DNA of 5,960 bases from CAZUZS01 sp964624795 (GCA_964624795.1 CAZUZS010000143.1:1-5960), one strand, 5' to 3'. Positions 1 to 5,516 are shown, numbered from the stretch's first letter. Numbers and translations: made by a program. The notes: a model not told the origin generated them from the letters alone.

Positions 1-179
1 CTGCCCACAAACAGCACCGCATCGGAGGGAAAACTGTTCTTCTGATCCCAATTGACGAATTGATCGATTTCCTGTTTGAACCGGTTGGGATCGGGGTCAT
101 TTACATTTTGGCTGAATACCGGATGGATGGAAAGCGCTAAAATCCATAGTGCAATCCGCAGAATTGAAATTGCTTTCAT
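1..179 (-). CDS. SGNH/GDSL-type hydrolase, secreted (N-terminal fragment, cut by window edge)
   Basis: The gene starts at ATG 179-177 and runs off the left edge after 59 complete codons with no stop. The first 23 or so residues form a signal peptide: Lys2, a hydrophobic core (ILRIALWILALSI), then VFSQ as a likely cleavage region. The mature start has an acidic/aromatic helix (FKQEIDQFVNWDQKN), then AVLFVGS at the edge. In the family I recognise, secreted GDSL/SGNH lipase-acylhydrolases, this 'W/F..EI..F...D..N..P...AVLFVGSSSI' arrangement is block I and the catalytic Ser follows directly, so the nucleophile lies just outside the window. The expected role is hydrolysis of esters on carbohydrate or lipid substrates in the envelope; the substrate cannot be told. 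The AGAGGAG element 8 nt upstream supports the start. Its neighbour spoVG, 189 bp upstream, is probably not cotranscribed by necessity. The family call rests on a short stretch. Confidence 0.72.
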   Translation of the reverse strand, partial: MKAISILRIALWILALSIHPVFSQNVNDPDPNRFKQEIDQFVNWDQKNSFPSDAVLFVG

Positions 180-187
180 AAACGCAA

Positions 188-194
188 CTCCTCT
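188..194 (-). promoter_or_regulatory. Shine-Dalgarno sequence of the GDSL-type hydrolase gene
   Basis: The minus strand reads AGAGGAG, 8 nt before ATG 179-177. It is a near-perfect anti-16S match at good spacing and fixes the start of the truncated gene, which has no visible stop and could otherwise be missed. Confidence 0.75.
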
Positions 195-249
195 TTGGTT
201 TTGCAGACTCTCAACACGAGCTTTTCAAATCCGGGAAGAAATATTGAAT

Positions 250-294
250 ACCGGTCTCACCGGTGAATGATCATTTTTGCAGATAGTTTCACCG
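250..294 (-). other. Overlapping inverted repeats ahead of the hydrolase gene (possible alternative hairpins)
   Basis: ACCGGT-CTC-ACCGGT (250-264) can fold as a 6-bp stem with a 3-nt loop. CGGTGAA (261-267) and TTCACCG (288-294) are exact inverted repeats of 7 bp separated by 20 nt. The two structures share bases 261-264, so they cannot form together. They lie about 70-115 nt before the hydrolase ATG. No T-run follows either stem on the minus strand, so this is not a convincing intrinsic terminator. A regulatory role is only a possibility. Confidence 0.3.
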
Positions 295-301
295 TGAATC
301 C

Positions 302-331
302 TGAGCCTAAGCCTAAGCCTCAGCCTTTGCC
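302..331. repeat. Short degenerate hexamer tandem repeat (NNNGCC, five units)
   Basis: On the plus strand five consecutive 6-bp units are TGAGCC, TAAGCC, TAAGCC, TCAGCC and TTTGCC, followed by a less regular TTCCAGCC. The repeat lies in the non-coding stretch between spoVG and the hydrolase gene, about 40 bp past the spoVG stop. On the minus strand it gives a purine-rich GGCTTA/GGCTGA run. It looks like a simple-sequence array; no function can be assigned. Confidence 0.7.
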
Positions 332-368
332 TTCCAGCCTTACCTTAACATTTCGAAAAAAGCAAAAA

Positions 369-617
369 TCACTTCGCCTTTTTCTCATATGCTTCCAGCG
401 CAACGGCTTCCAGCATCTCCTTGAGCTCCGGCTCATCCACACGAACCATATCGACATATTTCCCGGCTTTGGTGCGTTCGGACGGCATTCCCACAAAAAA
501 GCCGTTGTCGCCTTCCACCACCTTAAATCCTTTGATTGTAAATCCCTCCGAGGTGCGTATATCGACAATGGCCCGGATTTTTCCAATATTCACTAAACGA
601 ATGGCGCTGACTTCCAT
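369..617 (-). CDS. spoVG: SpoVG-family nucleic-acid-binding regulatory protein
   Basis: An 82-residue protein from ATG 617-615 to TGA 371-369. The N-terminus MEVSAIRLVN is the family's first beta strand, followed by K-IRAIVDI, then the hallmark core at residues 37-49 (DNGFFVGMPSERT), equivalent to the Bacillus GNNGLFVAMPSKRT segment, and a C-terminal amphipathic helix rich in Lys and Glu (about 63-82). SpoVG was named for septation and sporulation in Bacillus. In Staphylococcus, Listeria and Borrelia it is known as a site-specific DNA/RNA-binding regulator. Outside sporulating Firmicutes the role is presumably general gene regulation in the cytoplasm; its targets here are unknown. It is somewhat shorter than the Bacillus protein (about 97 residues), lacking part of the C-terminal tail, but looks intact. 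It lies 319 bp after batE in the same orientation, with its own candidate promoter and a good Shine-Dalgarno sequence, so I infer a separate transcript. Confidence 0.93.
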   Translation of the reverse strand: MEVSAIRLVNIGKIRAIVDIRTSEGFTIKGFKVVEGDNGFFVGMPSERTKAGKYVDMVRVDEPELKEMLEAVALEAYEKKAK

Positions 618-625
618 GATTGGTT

Positions 626-633
626 TTTCCTTC
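626..633 (-). promoter_or_regulatory. Shine-Dalgarno sequence of spoVG
   Basis: The minus strand reads GAAGGAAA, with the AAGGA core 10 nt before ATG 617-615. It supports the chosen start, which also matches the conserved MEV N-terminus of the family. Confidence 0.65.
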
Positions 634-650
634 GCTTTATTTGTTGAAAT

Positions 651-679
651 AATTTAAGGTTTTTGATGGAATTTCACAA
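651..679 (-). promoter_or_regulatory. Candidate sigma-70-like promoter for spoVG
   Basis: On the minus strand TTGTGA (679-674) matches TTGACA at 4 of 6 positions, and TAAATT (656-651) matches TATAAT at 4 of 6, with a 17-bp spacer. Transcription would start near 644, giving a leader of about 27 nt that includes the Shine-Dalgarno sequence. The surroundings are AT-rich. If the organism uses the Bacteroidota-type sigma factor (TTTG / TAnnTTTG), this assignment may be wrong: TTTG is present at the upstream box but the downstream box fits poorly. Confidence 0.3.
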
Positions 680-694
680 ATGGAATGTGGAGCG

Positions 695-733
695 ATAGAA
701 CACAGACGGCACGGAAAACACAGATTTTCGCGA
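695..733 (+). repeat. Left copy of an inverted intergenic repeat
   Basis: This begins ATAGAACACAGACGGCACGG and ends ATTTTCGCGA. It matches the reverse complement of 891-929 at 30 of 39 positions without gaps. Both copies resemble the degenerate 'GAACACGG...ACGGATTTTCACGGAT' type of short intergenic repeat that I recall as common in environmental genomes; that comparison is from memory. Confidence 0.7.
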
Positions 734-890
734 ATTAAACAAGAATTACTTGAATTTTCCGGGAAAGATGTTGGGCAGGGATCAATGGGCTAAATATTAC
801 GATAGAATTTAAACTTTAAAAGTGACTACCGATATTTGCCTTAATCGATCATTAATAAATATGAATCTCGAATGTGAGTAGAGGTATAGC

Positions 891-929
891 TCGTGAAAAT
901 CCGTTAAATCTGTGCTGTCCGTGTTCTAT
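891..929 (-). repeat. Right copy of the inverted intergenic repeat, directly behind batE
   Basis: On the minus strand it begins ATAGAACACGGACAGCACAG and ends ATTTTCACGA, ending 7 bp from the batE stop codon. It pairs imperfectly (30/39) with 695-733, so a transcript running out of batE could fold into a long, imperfect hairpin with a 157-nt loop. Whether this stabilises the bat mRNA or is only a repeat scar cannot be told. Confidence 0.7.
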
Positions 930-936
930 GTCAATG

Positions 937-1653
937 CTAAATCACGCCCAGTGCCTGGCTCCTGATCCAGCCGCTTTTGCCATCCGGCAGGCTGATCTTC
1001 ACCCATGCTTCCCGCTGCTCGTCCAGCGACACCTTGGCGCCTTCATGCAAAATAAACACTTCGGTGCTGCCCGTATCCGGTGCGCTTTGCACGGTTACTG
1101 CTGGCGTTAAAATCACTGCTTCGCGAAAATGCTTGTATTCCTGCGCGCGCAGGTAAAATATGTATCCCCAGAAAATGGCAAGTACGCCCAGCACGATGGT
1201 CAGGGAAAGCGCCAGCCTGCGCAGCCGGTCTCGTTTTGCGAACAGCCAGGCGATGAACAGCAAAATGCTGAGCATGAACAGGCCGACAAACAAGTAACTT
1301 AGCTGGTCTATAGAATAGTAAATCTTAATGCTGTCCCACCATTCAAACAGGAAAAAACGGGGAGGCATATCCACCCGGTCAACCACTTTCAGATTCACCA
1401 GATCCAGGTTGTGCCGGATGTCCAGATCATGCGGATTTAATTTGAACGCCTTTTCGAAATATAAAACCGCCTCCCCTACCCGGTTCATTCGGTAGTAGCA
1501 ATTGCCCATATTATAATAAAGCTCGGCATTTTCATACCCATTGGATAGAATCTGCCGGTAAAGTTCGAGTGCCTTCTGGTACTGGTCGGCCTGGTACGCC
1601 TGGTTCGCCTTCTGAAATGCGGTATTCAGGCTGCCCTGGGCATAAACCGAAAA
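937..1653 (-). CDS. batE: BatE: TPR and SH3-domain membrane protein (start lost in assembly gap)
   Basis: Reading continues in frame from the edge of the N-run (1653) to TAG at 939-937, giving 238 visible residues. The first ones, FSVYAQ, look like the end of a signal peptide, so only the start codon and roughly 15 residues are hidden by the gap. Visible parts (numbered from the gap): two TPR units at about 10-38 (FQKANQAY...ALELYRQIL) and 44-77 (AELYYNMGNCYYRMN...FEKAFKLNP), a hydrophobic helix at about 118-138, a short basic loop (KRDRLRR), a second helix at about 147-168, and a bacterial SH3-like domain at about 178-238 ending in GKSGWIRSQALGVI. The basic loop predicts that both TPR and SH3 parts face the periplasm. 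This is the architecture of BatE in Bacteroidota-type Bat operons, where it is taken to be a scaffold for the BatA-BatD proteins. An internal ATG at 1509-1507 would cut the TPR region and is not the start. Confidence 0.9.
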   Translation of the reverse strand, partial: FSVYAQGSLNTAFQKANQAYQADQYQKALELYRQILSNGYENAELYYNMGNCYYRMNRVGEAVLYFEKAFKLNPHDLDIRHNLDLVNLKVVDRVDMPPRFFLFEWWDSIKIYYSIDQLSYLFVGLFMLSILLFIAWLFAKRDRLRRLALSLTIVLGVLAIFWGYIFYLRAQEYKHFREAVILTPAVTVQSAPDTGSTEVFILHEGAKVSLDEQREAWVKISLPDGKSGWIRSQALGVI

Positions 1654-1753
1654 NNNNNNNNNNNNNNNNNNNNNNNNNNNNNNNNNNNNNNNNNNNNNNN
1701 NNNNNNNNNNNNNNNNNNNNNNNNNNNNNNNNNNNNNNNNNNNNNNNNNNNNN
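1654..1753. other. Assembly gap of 100 Ns
   Basis: Exactly 100 undetermined bases; such a round number is often a placeholder, so the real distance may differ. The gap hides the batE start codon, its ribosome binding site and the first part of the signal peptide. A repeat abuts the gap on its right side, a likely reason why the assembly broke here. Confidence 0.98.
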
Positions 1754-1777
1754 GTTAATCCTGTTCATCCTGTCAAA
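1754..1777. repeat. 9-bp-period repeat at the gap edge, between batD and batE
   Basis: After the Ns the plus strand reads GTTA, then ATCCTGTTC and ATCCTGTCA, two 9-bp units that differ at two positions. The minus strand reads TTTGACAGGATGAACAGGAT. I recall this type (TTGACAGGATxxACAGGATxxACAGGAT) as a frequent degenerate intergenic repeat in genomes of uncultured bacteria; that is memory, not a search. More units may lie in the gap. Confidence 0.65.
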
Positions 1778-1791
1778 GAAGCAGCTAATAA

Positions 1792-3636
1792 TCAAAAATA
1801 TTTTTCCAGCTTCACCAGGATATTTTCTGCCCGGTCGTAGAACTGTTTCATATCGCCATCCTGCACATTGCCGGGTGCAAAACGCCGGAAATCTGCTTCG
1901 TCCAAACAGGTTAAAAATTGGTTTCGGAGATCGTCCTCAACCCTTGATTTCCCAAGAATCTGCAACACGTCATCCCGCACCAGACCGGCCGCCGATTGGT
2001 TGGTTTTGTCGGCCACGTAACCGGTAAGCCCCCGGGAAACGGCACCATAAAACTCCGCACCCTTCCCCTGCTTCCACAAAGTTTTCGCCTCGCGCAACTG
2101 CATCTGCGCCTGCTTATGCGCCTTACGGCTGCGGGCATATTCCACGTTGGTGGACATTTTCTCCAGGTGATTGCGGTAAATCCAGGCCATGCCCAATACC
2201 CCGACCGGTAGAATCAGCGAGAGATAGAACCACCAGTTCATGTATGGAAGACGGCCGATTGGCTTAAAATCGCCCGCTTCTTCTTTTATAAAATGAATGT
2301 CGCTGCCCAACAGGCGTACTTCCTCTTTGGAAAGCCCGGCGCCGCTGCCCGAACCCAACGCAAGATCTTTTCCTTTGGAAACATCTATCGAATACTCCGG
2401 CACCCGCATTTCATGATAGCGCCTGTCCGCCGGATTGAAGTAGCTCAAACTGAATGCCTTGATGCGATGCTGCCCTGCCAAACGCGGTATAACAACATAT
2501 TCGAACTCTTTGTTGGCGCTCATCCGGGCGCCGCTTTTGTTCATATTTTCATTGACCTTGGGATCGTAAACCTCAAAGTCGGGCGAGAATTCCACCGGTA
2601 ATTTGTTCAGAAATTTCAGCAGACCGGATCCGGAAATCTTGACCTTATAGGAGACCGCCTCGTTGGCCTGAACCGCATTTTTGTCCAGCGAGGAGTGAAT
2701 TTTGAAATCCCCCACCAGCCCGGAATAATCGGCAGGCTTTCCGGCTTCCGGCACCGGCTTCACATTGAGCACCACCGGCCCGGAGCTCAAGCGTTTTTTC
2801 ACAACTTGCCCGAACGGGTCGTTAAAAAAGCTGTCGAAAAGGTCACGGGAATTTCTCGACCTTTGCCGGATCACGGTTTCCACAATCAGCTCCATGGGAG
2901 AAACGGTAATTTTGCCGGCGCGGGAAGGAAAGAGCGCCACCTTCCTGATCTCCGCTACGTTGTATTGTACGCCGTTCAAGGTTTCTGTGTAAATTTTGGG
3001 CCGCTGCGGGATGGGATAATCCTCCACCCAGCACCCCACCGCCTCGGGAAGTTTGGACACTTCGTTGTTGGTAATATTTGCCCGGAAATATATCTTGTAA
3101 CTCAGCGTCACCTCTTCATTCACATAAGGCGATCTTTTGGAAGGAATGGCCTTCAGGAACAGGATTTTCGACAGATCCTGGTCGGTTTCTCCGCTTTGCC
3201 TGCCCCTGCTGCCGGGCCTGTTTTGCGGAATCGGCTGGTTTTGCGCCGACTGCTTCACAACCGTCACATCCACCGAATTCGATTTGAAATCCTTGCCTTT
3301 GAAGCTTGCGCTTGCCGCACCGATTTTGAAGGTCCCAACATTTCTGGGCATAAGCGTCATAGTGTAAGTCTTGCTGGCAGACATGTTGAAATTAACAATC
3401 TGAAAGGAAGATGATACGCTGGGGCCGCCCAGCACCGCAAAACTGCCAAAATCCGGCAACTGCACATCCGGAAGGTTTTGCGCCGAACCGGACACTTCCA
3501 CCTGGTAGGTGAATTGGTCATTCAGCCCGACCGGATTATGATCGACACTGGCAGTGATGCTGACATCCTGCGCCCGCGCGCTAACGCTGACAACTGCAAG
3601 CAATATAATTGAAATAAGGGTGCGCCAAACGTTCAT
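1792..3636 (-). CDS. batD: BatD: periplasmic, membrane-anchored oxygen-tolerance protein
   Basis: A 614-residue protein from ATG 3636 to TGA 1794-1792. It has a signal peptide (NVWRTLISIILLAVVSVSARA, cleavage near residue 22 before QDVSI), then about 430 residues of beta-rich periplasmic domain built from repeated immunoglobulin-like units (VDHNPVGLNDQFTYQVEV near 32; SKRSPYVNEEVTLSYKIYF near 166; SLDKNAVQANEAVSYKVKI near 316), with a low-complexity Pro/Gln/Arg linker near 129-153. A single membrane helix follows at about 464-487 (WWFYLSLILPVGVLGMAWIY), then a basic, helical cytoplasmic domain of about 125 residues. This matches the BatD family (oxygen tolerance), usually about 550-620 residues. 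It presumably helps assemble the BatA/BatB VWA proteins, but its biochemical role is unknown. A TTG three codons earlier (3645) would overlap batC by 7 bp. I prefer the ATG, 2 nt after the batC stop; its Shine-Dalgarno is weak, so translation is probably coupled. Confidence 0.95.
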   Translation of the reverse strand: MNVWRTLISIILLAVVSVSARAQDVSITASVDHNPVGLNDQFTYQVEVSGSAQNLPDVQLPDFGSFAVLGGPSVSSSFQIVNFNMSASKTYTMTLMPRNVGTFKIGAASASFKGKDFKSNSVDVTVVKQSAQNQPIPQNRPGSRGRQSGETDQDLSKILFLKAIPSKRSPYVNEEVTLSYKIYFRANITNNEVSKLPEAVGCWVEDYPIPQRPKIYTETLNGVQYNVAEIRKVALFPSRAGKITVSPMELIVETVIRQRSRNSRDLFDSFFNDPFGQVVKKRLSSGPVVLNVKPVPEAGKPADYSGLVGDFKIHSSLDKNAVQANEAVSYKVKISGSGLLKFLNKLPVEFSPDFEVYDPKVNENMNKSGARMSANKEFEYVVIPRLAGQHRIKAFSLSYFNPADRRYHEMRVPEYSIDVSKGKDLALGSGSGAGLSKEEVRLLGSDIHFIKEEAGDFKPIGRLPYMNWWFYLSLILPVGVLGMAWIYRNHLEKMSTNVEYARSRKAHKQAQMQLREAKTLWKQGKGAEFYGAVSRGLTGYVADKTNQSAAGLVRDDVLQILGKSRVEDDLRNQFLTCLDEADFRRFAPGNVQDGDMKQFYDRAENILVKLEKYF

Positions 3637-3638
3637 TT

Positions 3639-4460
3639 TTACCAATCTTTTTCTACCCGTACTTTCCCTGCCGGCTGCTTCGCGCGCCGAAATTTCTGGT
3701 TATCCTTCTCTTTGCTTTTTAACGCTTGCAGGATGCGATCGGCTTCTTCTTTGGACAGCTCTTTCTTCTTCATCGCCTGTGCTTTCTGCTCCTGCTCTTT
3801 CTTTTCCTCGGGGCTTTGCTGTTGATCTTTTTGTTGCTGCGCCATCTGCTGCTGTTCTTCTTGCTGCTTCTGCTGATCTTGGTTTCGTTGATCCTGGTTC
3901 TGCTGTTGCTGATTCTGTTGTTGCTGCTGATCCTGGTTTTGCTGCCCCTGCTGATTCTGCGATTGGCTTTGCTGCTGCTGTTGTTGCTGTTGGTTCTGCT
4001 GGGGCTGTTTCTTGGCCATCTCTTTCAGCTTGGCGCGAACCAGCTCCAGGTTGTGTTTGGCATCCGCATCATTGGGATCCAGTTCCAGCGCTTTGATATA
4101 GCTCTGGATCGCCTCCTGGTATTTATTCATCTGGTAATGGGTATTTCCAAGATTGTAATATGCCTGTTCACGGAGAGGAACATCTTTGGTTCCCAGCGCT
4201 TTTTCATAAGATTTGATTGCTTCTTCATACTTTTTATTTTTGTAAAGCGCTTCTCCCACATTGTAGTGGCCGGTTGCATTTTCGGGATCATCCAGCAGTG
4301 CATCCTGGAAATGCTGCAGCGCTTCGTCATATTTGGACTTGTCGTAAGCCTCGATCCCTTTTTTCACTTTGGATCGGCTGATGTCGGCAAAGGCCACATG
4401 TGAAGCCGCGCCCATCAGAATAAAGAAGGAGATGAGAATCAAAGTCTTAGGGCTGCTCAT
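3639..4460 (-). CDS. batC: BatC: periplasmic TPR protein with a long Gln-rich segment
   Basis: A 273-residue protein from ATG 4460 to TAA 3641-3639. Residues 1-25 form a signal peptide ending AFA before DISRS. Three TPR units follow at about 28-61 (GIEAYDKSKYDEALQHFQDAL), 62-95 (YNVGEALYKNKKYEEAIKSYEKAL) and 97-130 (YYNLGNTHYQMNKYQEAIQSY..ALELDPND), then a capping helix to about 150. Residues 152-228 are extremely Gln-rich. The C-terminus has a short conserved helix (SKEEADRILQALKSKEKD) and ends VRVEKDW, a tail I recognise from Bacteroidota BatC proteins. TPRs mediate protein contacts, so BatC is inferred to be an exported adaptor for BatB/BatD. It overlaps batB by 14 bp and has its own Shine-Dalgarno inside batB, then leads into batD 2 bp later: a tightly coupled operon. 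The Gln tract is probably a flexible linker. Confidence 0.95.
   Translation of the reverse strand: MSSPKTLILISFFILMGAASHVAFADISRSKVKKGIEAYDKSKYDEALQHFQDALLDDPENATGHYNVGEALYKNKKYEEAIKSYEKALGTKDVPLREQAYYNLGNTHYQMNKYQEAIQSYIKALELDPNDADAKHNLELVRAKLKEMAKKQPQQNQQQQQQQQSQSQNQQGQQNQDQQQQQNQQQQNQDQRNQDQQKQQEEQQQMAQQQKDQQQSPEEKKEQEQKAQAMKKKELSKEEADRILQALKSKEKDNQKFRRAKQPAGKVRVEKDW
3777..4007 (-). repeat. Gln-coding CAG/CAA tract within batC
   Basis: This stretch encodes residues 152-228 of BatC, of which I count 46 of 77 as Gln, broken by Asn, Asp, Ser, Lys, Glu and Arg. Plus-strand DNA is a run of CTG/TTG triplets with mixed codons and no long pure repeat. It is a trinucleotide-like low-complexity region prone to length change by slippage, and it also produces long Leu-rich reading frames on the opposite strand that are not genes. 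Confidence 0.9.
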
Positions 4461-5490
4461 AAGCGACTACCTCTGCTTTCAGTTGTTTAATTTTTCGCCT
4501 TTCTCCCAACAAAGTTTCAATCACCAGCAAAATCAGCACAAACAGCAGGAAAATCTGAAAGCGGTCTTCGAACTGGGTGAACTGCCGGGCGGAAAGCTCC
4601 TTCTGTTCCATCTTGGAAATATCGTCGTAAATTTTGCTCAGCTCCGACTCGCCGGTACTGGAAATGTAATATTTTCCGCCGGTTTCAAACGCAATTTTCT
4701 CCAGCGAAAGCACATCCAGCTTGGTTGTGATAATATTGCCATCCCGGTCTTTTTTGTAGCCGGTACGGTTGCCGTAGGAATCGTATTCCGGAATTGGTGC
4801 TCCCTGTGGCGAACCGATCCCGATTGTGTAGATGACCACGCCCTCTTTATTGGCTTCCTTCGCCGCCTCCAGCGGATCACCTTCGTGGTCTTCGCCATCA
4901 GTAATCAGAATCAGCACTTTATGCTTGAACTCTTTGGTCACGAAGGACTCTTTGGCCATTTTTATGGCGCTGCCCACCGCCGTTCCCGGCTGGGGAATCA
5001 GGTCGGTGTCGATGTCGTCGAGGAACAGCTTGGCCGCGCTGTAATCCAGCGTGAGCGGGCACTGCACAAAGGAAATGCCGGAGAAGCAGATCAGGCCCAC
5101 CCGATCTCCCTGCAGCCGGTCGATGAAAGTGGAAATTTCATGTTTGGCTTTGTCCAGGCGATTGGGCGCCACATCTTCCGCCAACATACTTTTCGAGACA
5201 TCCAGCGCAATGAATATATCCACACCCTTCCGTTTCACCTGCTCCAAATGGGTGCCAATTTGCGGATCGGCTAACGAAAAAACCAGCATGACAAACACCG
5301 CAGTAATGATCACCGTTTTCCAGACCTGCTTTTTGCGGCTCACCGAACGGGTGAGATGCCCCACCAGCTCCTCATCGCCGATCTTCTTCAGCAGTTTGCG
5401 CTTCTTCCGGAAACTCCAGATGAAAAACAGGATAATCACCGGCAGCAGCCAGTAAAGCTGGAAAAAATGTGGATAAGCAAATCTCAGCAA
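4447..5490 (-). CDS. batB: BatB: membrane-anchored von Willebrand factor A protein
   Basis: A 347-residue protein from TTG 5490-5488 to TAA 4449-4447. It opens with LRFAYPHFFQLYWLLPVIILFF, the first membrane segment (about 9-26) with the family's 'FA.P..F.L..LLP' signature. A second helix lies at 57-75, the VWA domain spans about 90-295, and a C-terminal helix lies at about 310-330. The MIDAS metal site is complete: DVSKS (D97, S99, S101), T170 in PGTAVG and D198 in TDGED. A conserved acidic loop (GAPIPEYDSYGNRTGYKKD) and GGKYYISS follow, as in other BatB proteins. The VWA domain binds a divalent metal and a protein partner, and with BatA is thought to form the core of the envelope Bat complex served by a MoxR ATPase. 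The TTG start is dictated by a TAG stop immediately before it and by GGAGG 9 nt upstream. It lies 26 bp from batA and overlaps batC by 14 bp. Confidence 0.96.
   Translation of the reverse strand: MLRFAYPHFFQLYWLLPVIILFFIWSFRKKRKLLKKIGDEELVGHLTRSVSRKKQVWKTVIITAVFVMLVFSLADPQIGTHLEQVKRKGVDIFIALDVSKSMLAEDVAPNRLDKAKHEISTFIDRLQGDRVGLICFSGISFVQCPLTLDYSAAKLFLDDIDTDLIPQPGTAVGSAIKMAKESFVTKEFKHKVLILITDGEDHEGDPLEAAKEANKEGVVIYTIGIGSPQGAPIPEYDSYGNRTGYKKDRDGNIITTKLDVLSLEKIAFETGGKYYISSTGESELSKIYDDISKMEQKELSARQFTQFEDRFQIFLLFVLILLVIETLLGERRKIKQLKAEVVAYEQP
4467..4474 (-). promoter_or_regulatory. Shine-Dalgarno sequence of batC, inside the 3' end of batB
   Basis: The minus strand reads AGAGGTAG, with the GAGG core 9 nt before the batC ATG at 4460. 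It lies within batB coding sequence, consistent with reinitiation at the batB/batC overlap. Confidence 0.65.
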
Positions 5491-5499
5491 CTACAAAAA

Positions 5500-5504
5500 C
5501 CTCC
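5500..5504 (-). promoter_or_regulatory. Shine-Dalgarno sequence deciding the TTG start of batB
   Basis: The minus strand reads GGAGG 9 nt before TTG 5490. The codon directly before the TTG is an in-frame TAG, so no upstream start is possible. A downstream start would remove the conserved first membrane helix. Confidence 0.8.
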
Positions 5505-5516
5505 AACTTGAATTCA

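Larger units (their letters stand above)
618..936. other. Non-coding stretch between batE and spoVG
   Basis: These 319 bp hold no convincing gene. They contain the spoVG ribosome binding site and candidate promoter at the left end, and a pair of related inverted repeats (695-733 and 891-929) enclosing an AT-rich 157-bp centre. Within the centre are small odd palindromes (TTTCC-G-GGAAA at 756-766, ACTTT-A-AAAGT near 813-823, and TTAAT-CGATC-ATTAA at 841-855), each too short to assign. I see no intrinsic terminator with a T-run after batE. Confidence 0.7.

Noticed and set aside
250..264. ACCGGT hairpin as an intrinsic terminator of spoVG
   Set aside because: Stem of only 6 bp with no T-run on the minus-strand side, and over 100 bp past the stop.
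267..596. 109-codon plus-strand reading frame across the hexamer repeat and spoVG
   Set aside because: Opposite the clear spoVG gene; its Pro/Lys-rich start is just the hexamer repeat translated.
841..855. TTAAT-CGATC-ATTAA palindrome as an operator
   Set aside because: 5-bp AT-only arms in AT-rich DNA are expected by chance, and no adjacent promoter can be supported.
874..1110. 78-codon plus-strand reading frame starting near the batE end
   Set aside because: Mostly antisense to the BatE SH3 domain; its start lies in the intergenic repeat and there is no ribosome binding site.
1569..2027. Reading frame running through the N gap
   Set aside because: It is open only because Ns cannot encode a stop; it lies opposite batE and batD.
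2695..3414. 239-codon plus-strand reading frame rich in His, Arg and Phe
   Set aside because: Antisense shadow of batD; no recognisable domain.
3777..4007. Triplet array considered as CRISPR or tandem repeat locus
   Set aside because: No repeat-spacer structure; it is in-frame Gln coding sequence of batC.
3726..4403. 225-codon Leu-rich plus-strand reading frame
   Set aside because: It is the antisense of the BatC Gln tract (CAG/CAA read backwards gives CTG/TTG Leu). batC has a signal peptide, TPRs and operon context; this frame has none.
4369..5274. 301-codon plus-strand reading frame
   Set aside because: Lies opposite the BatB VWA domain with its full MIDAS motif; composition is not protein-like and there is no ribosome binding site or family resemblance.
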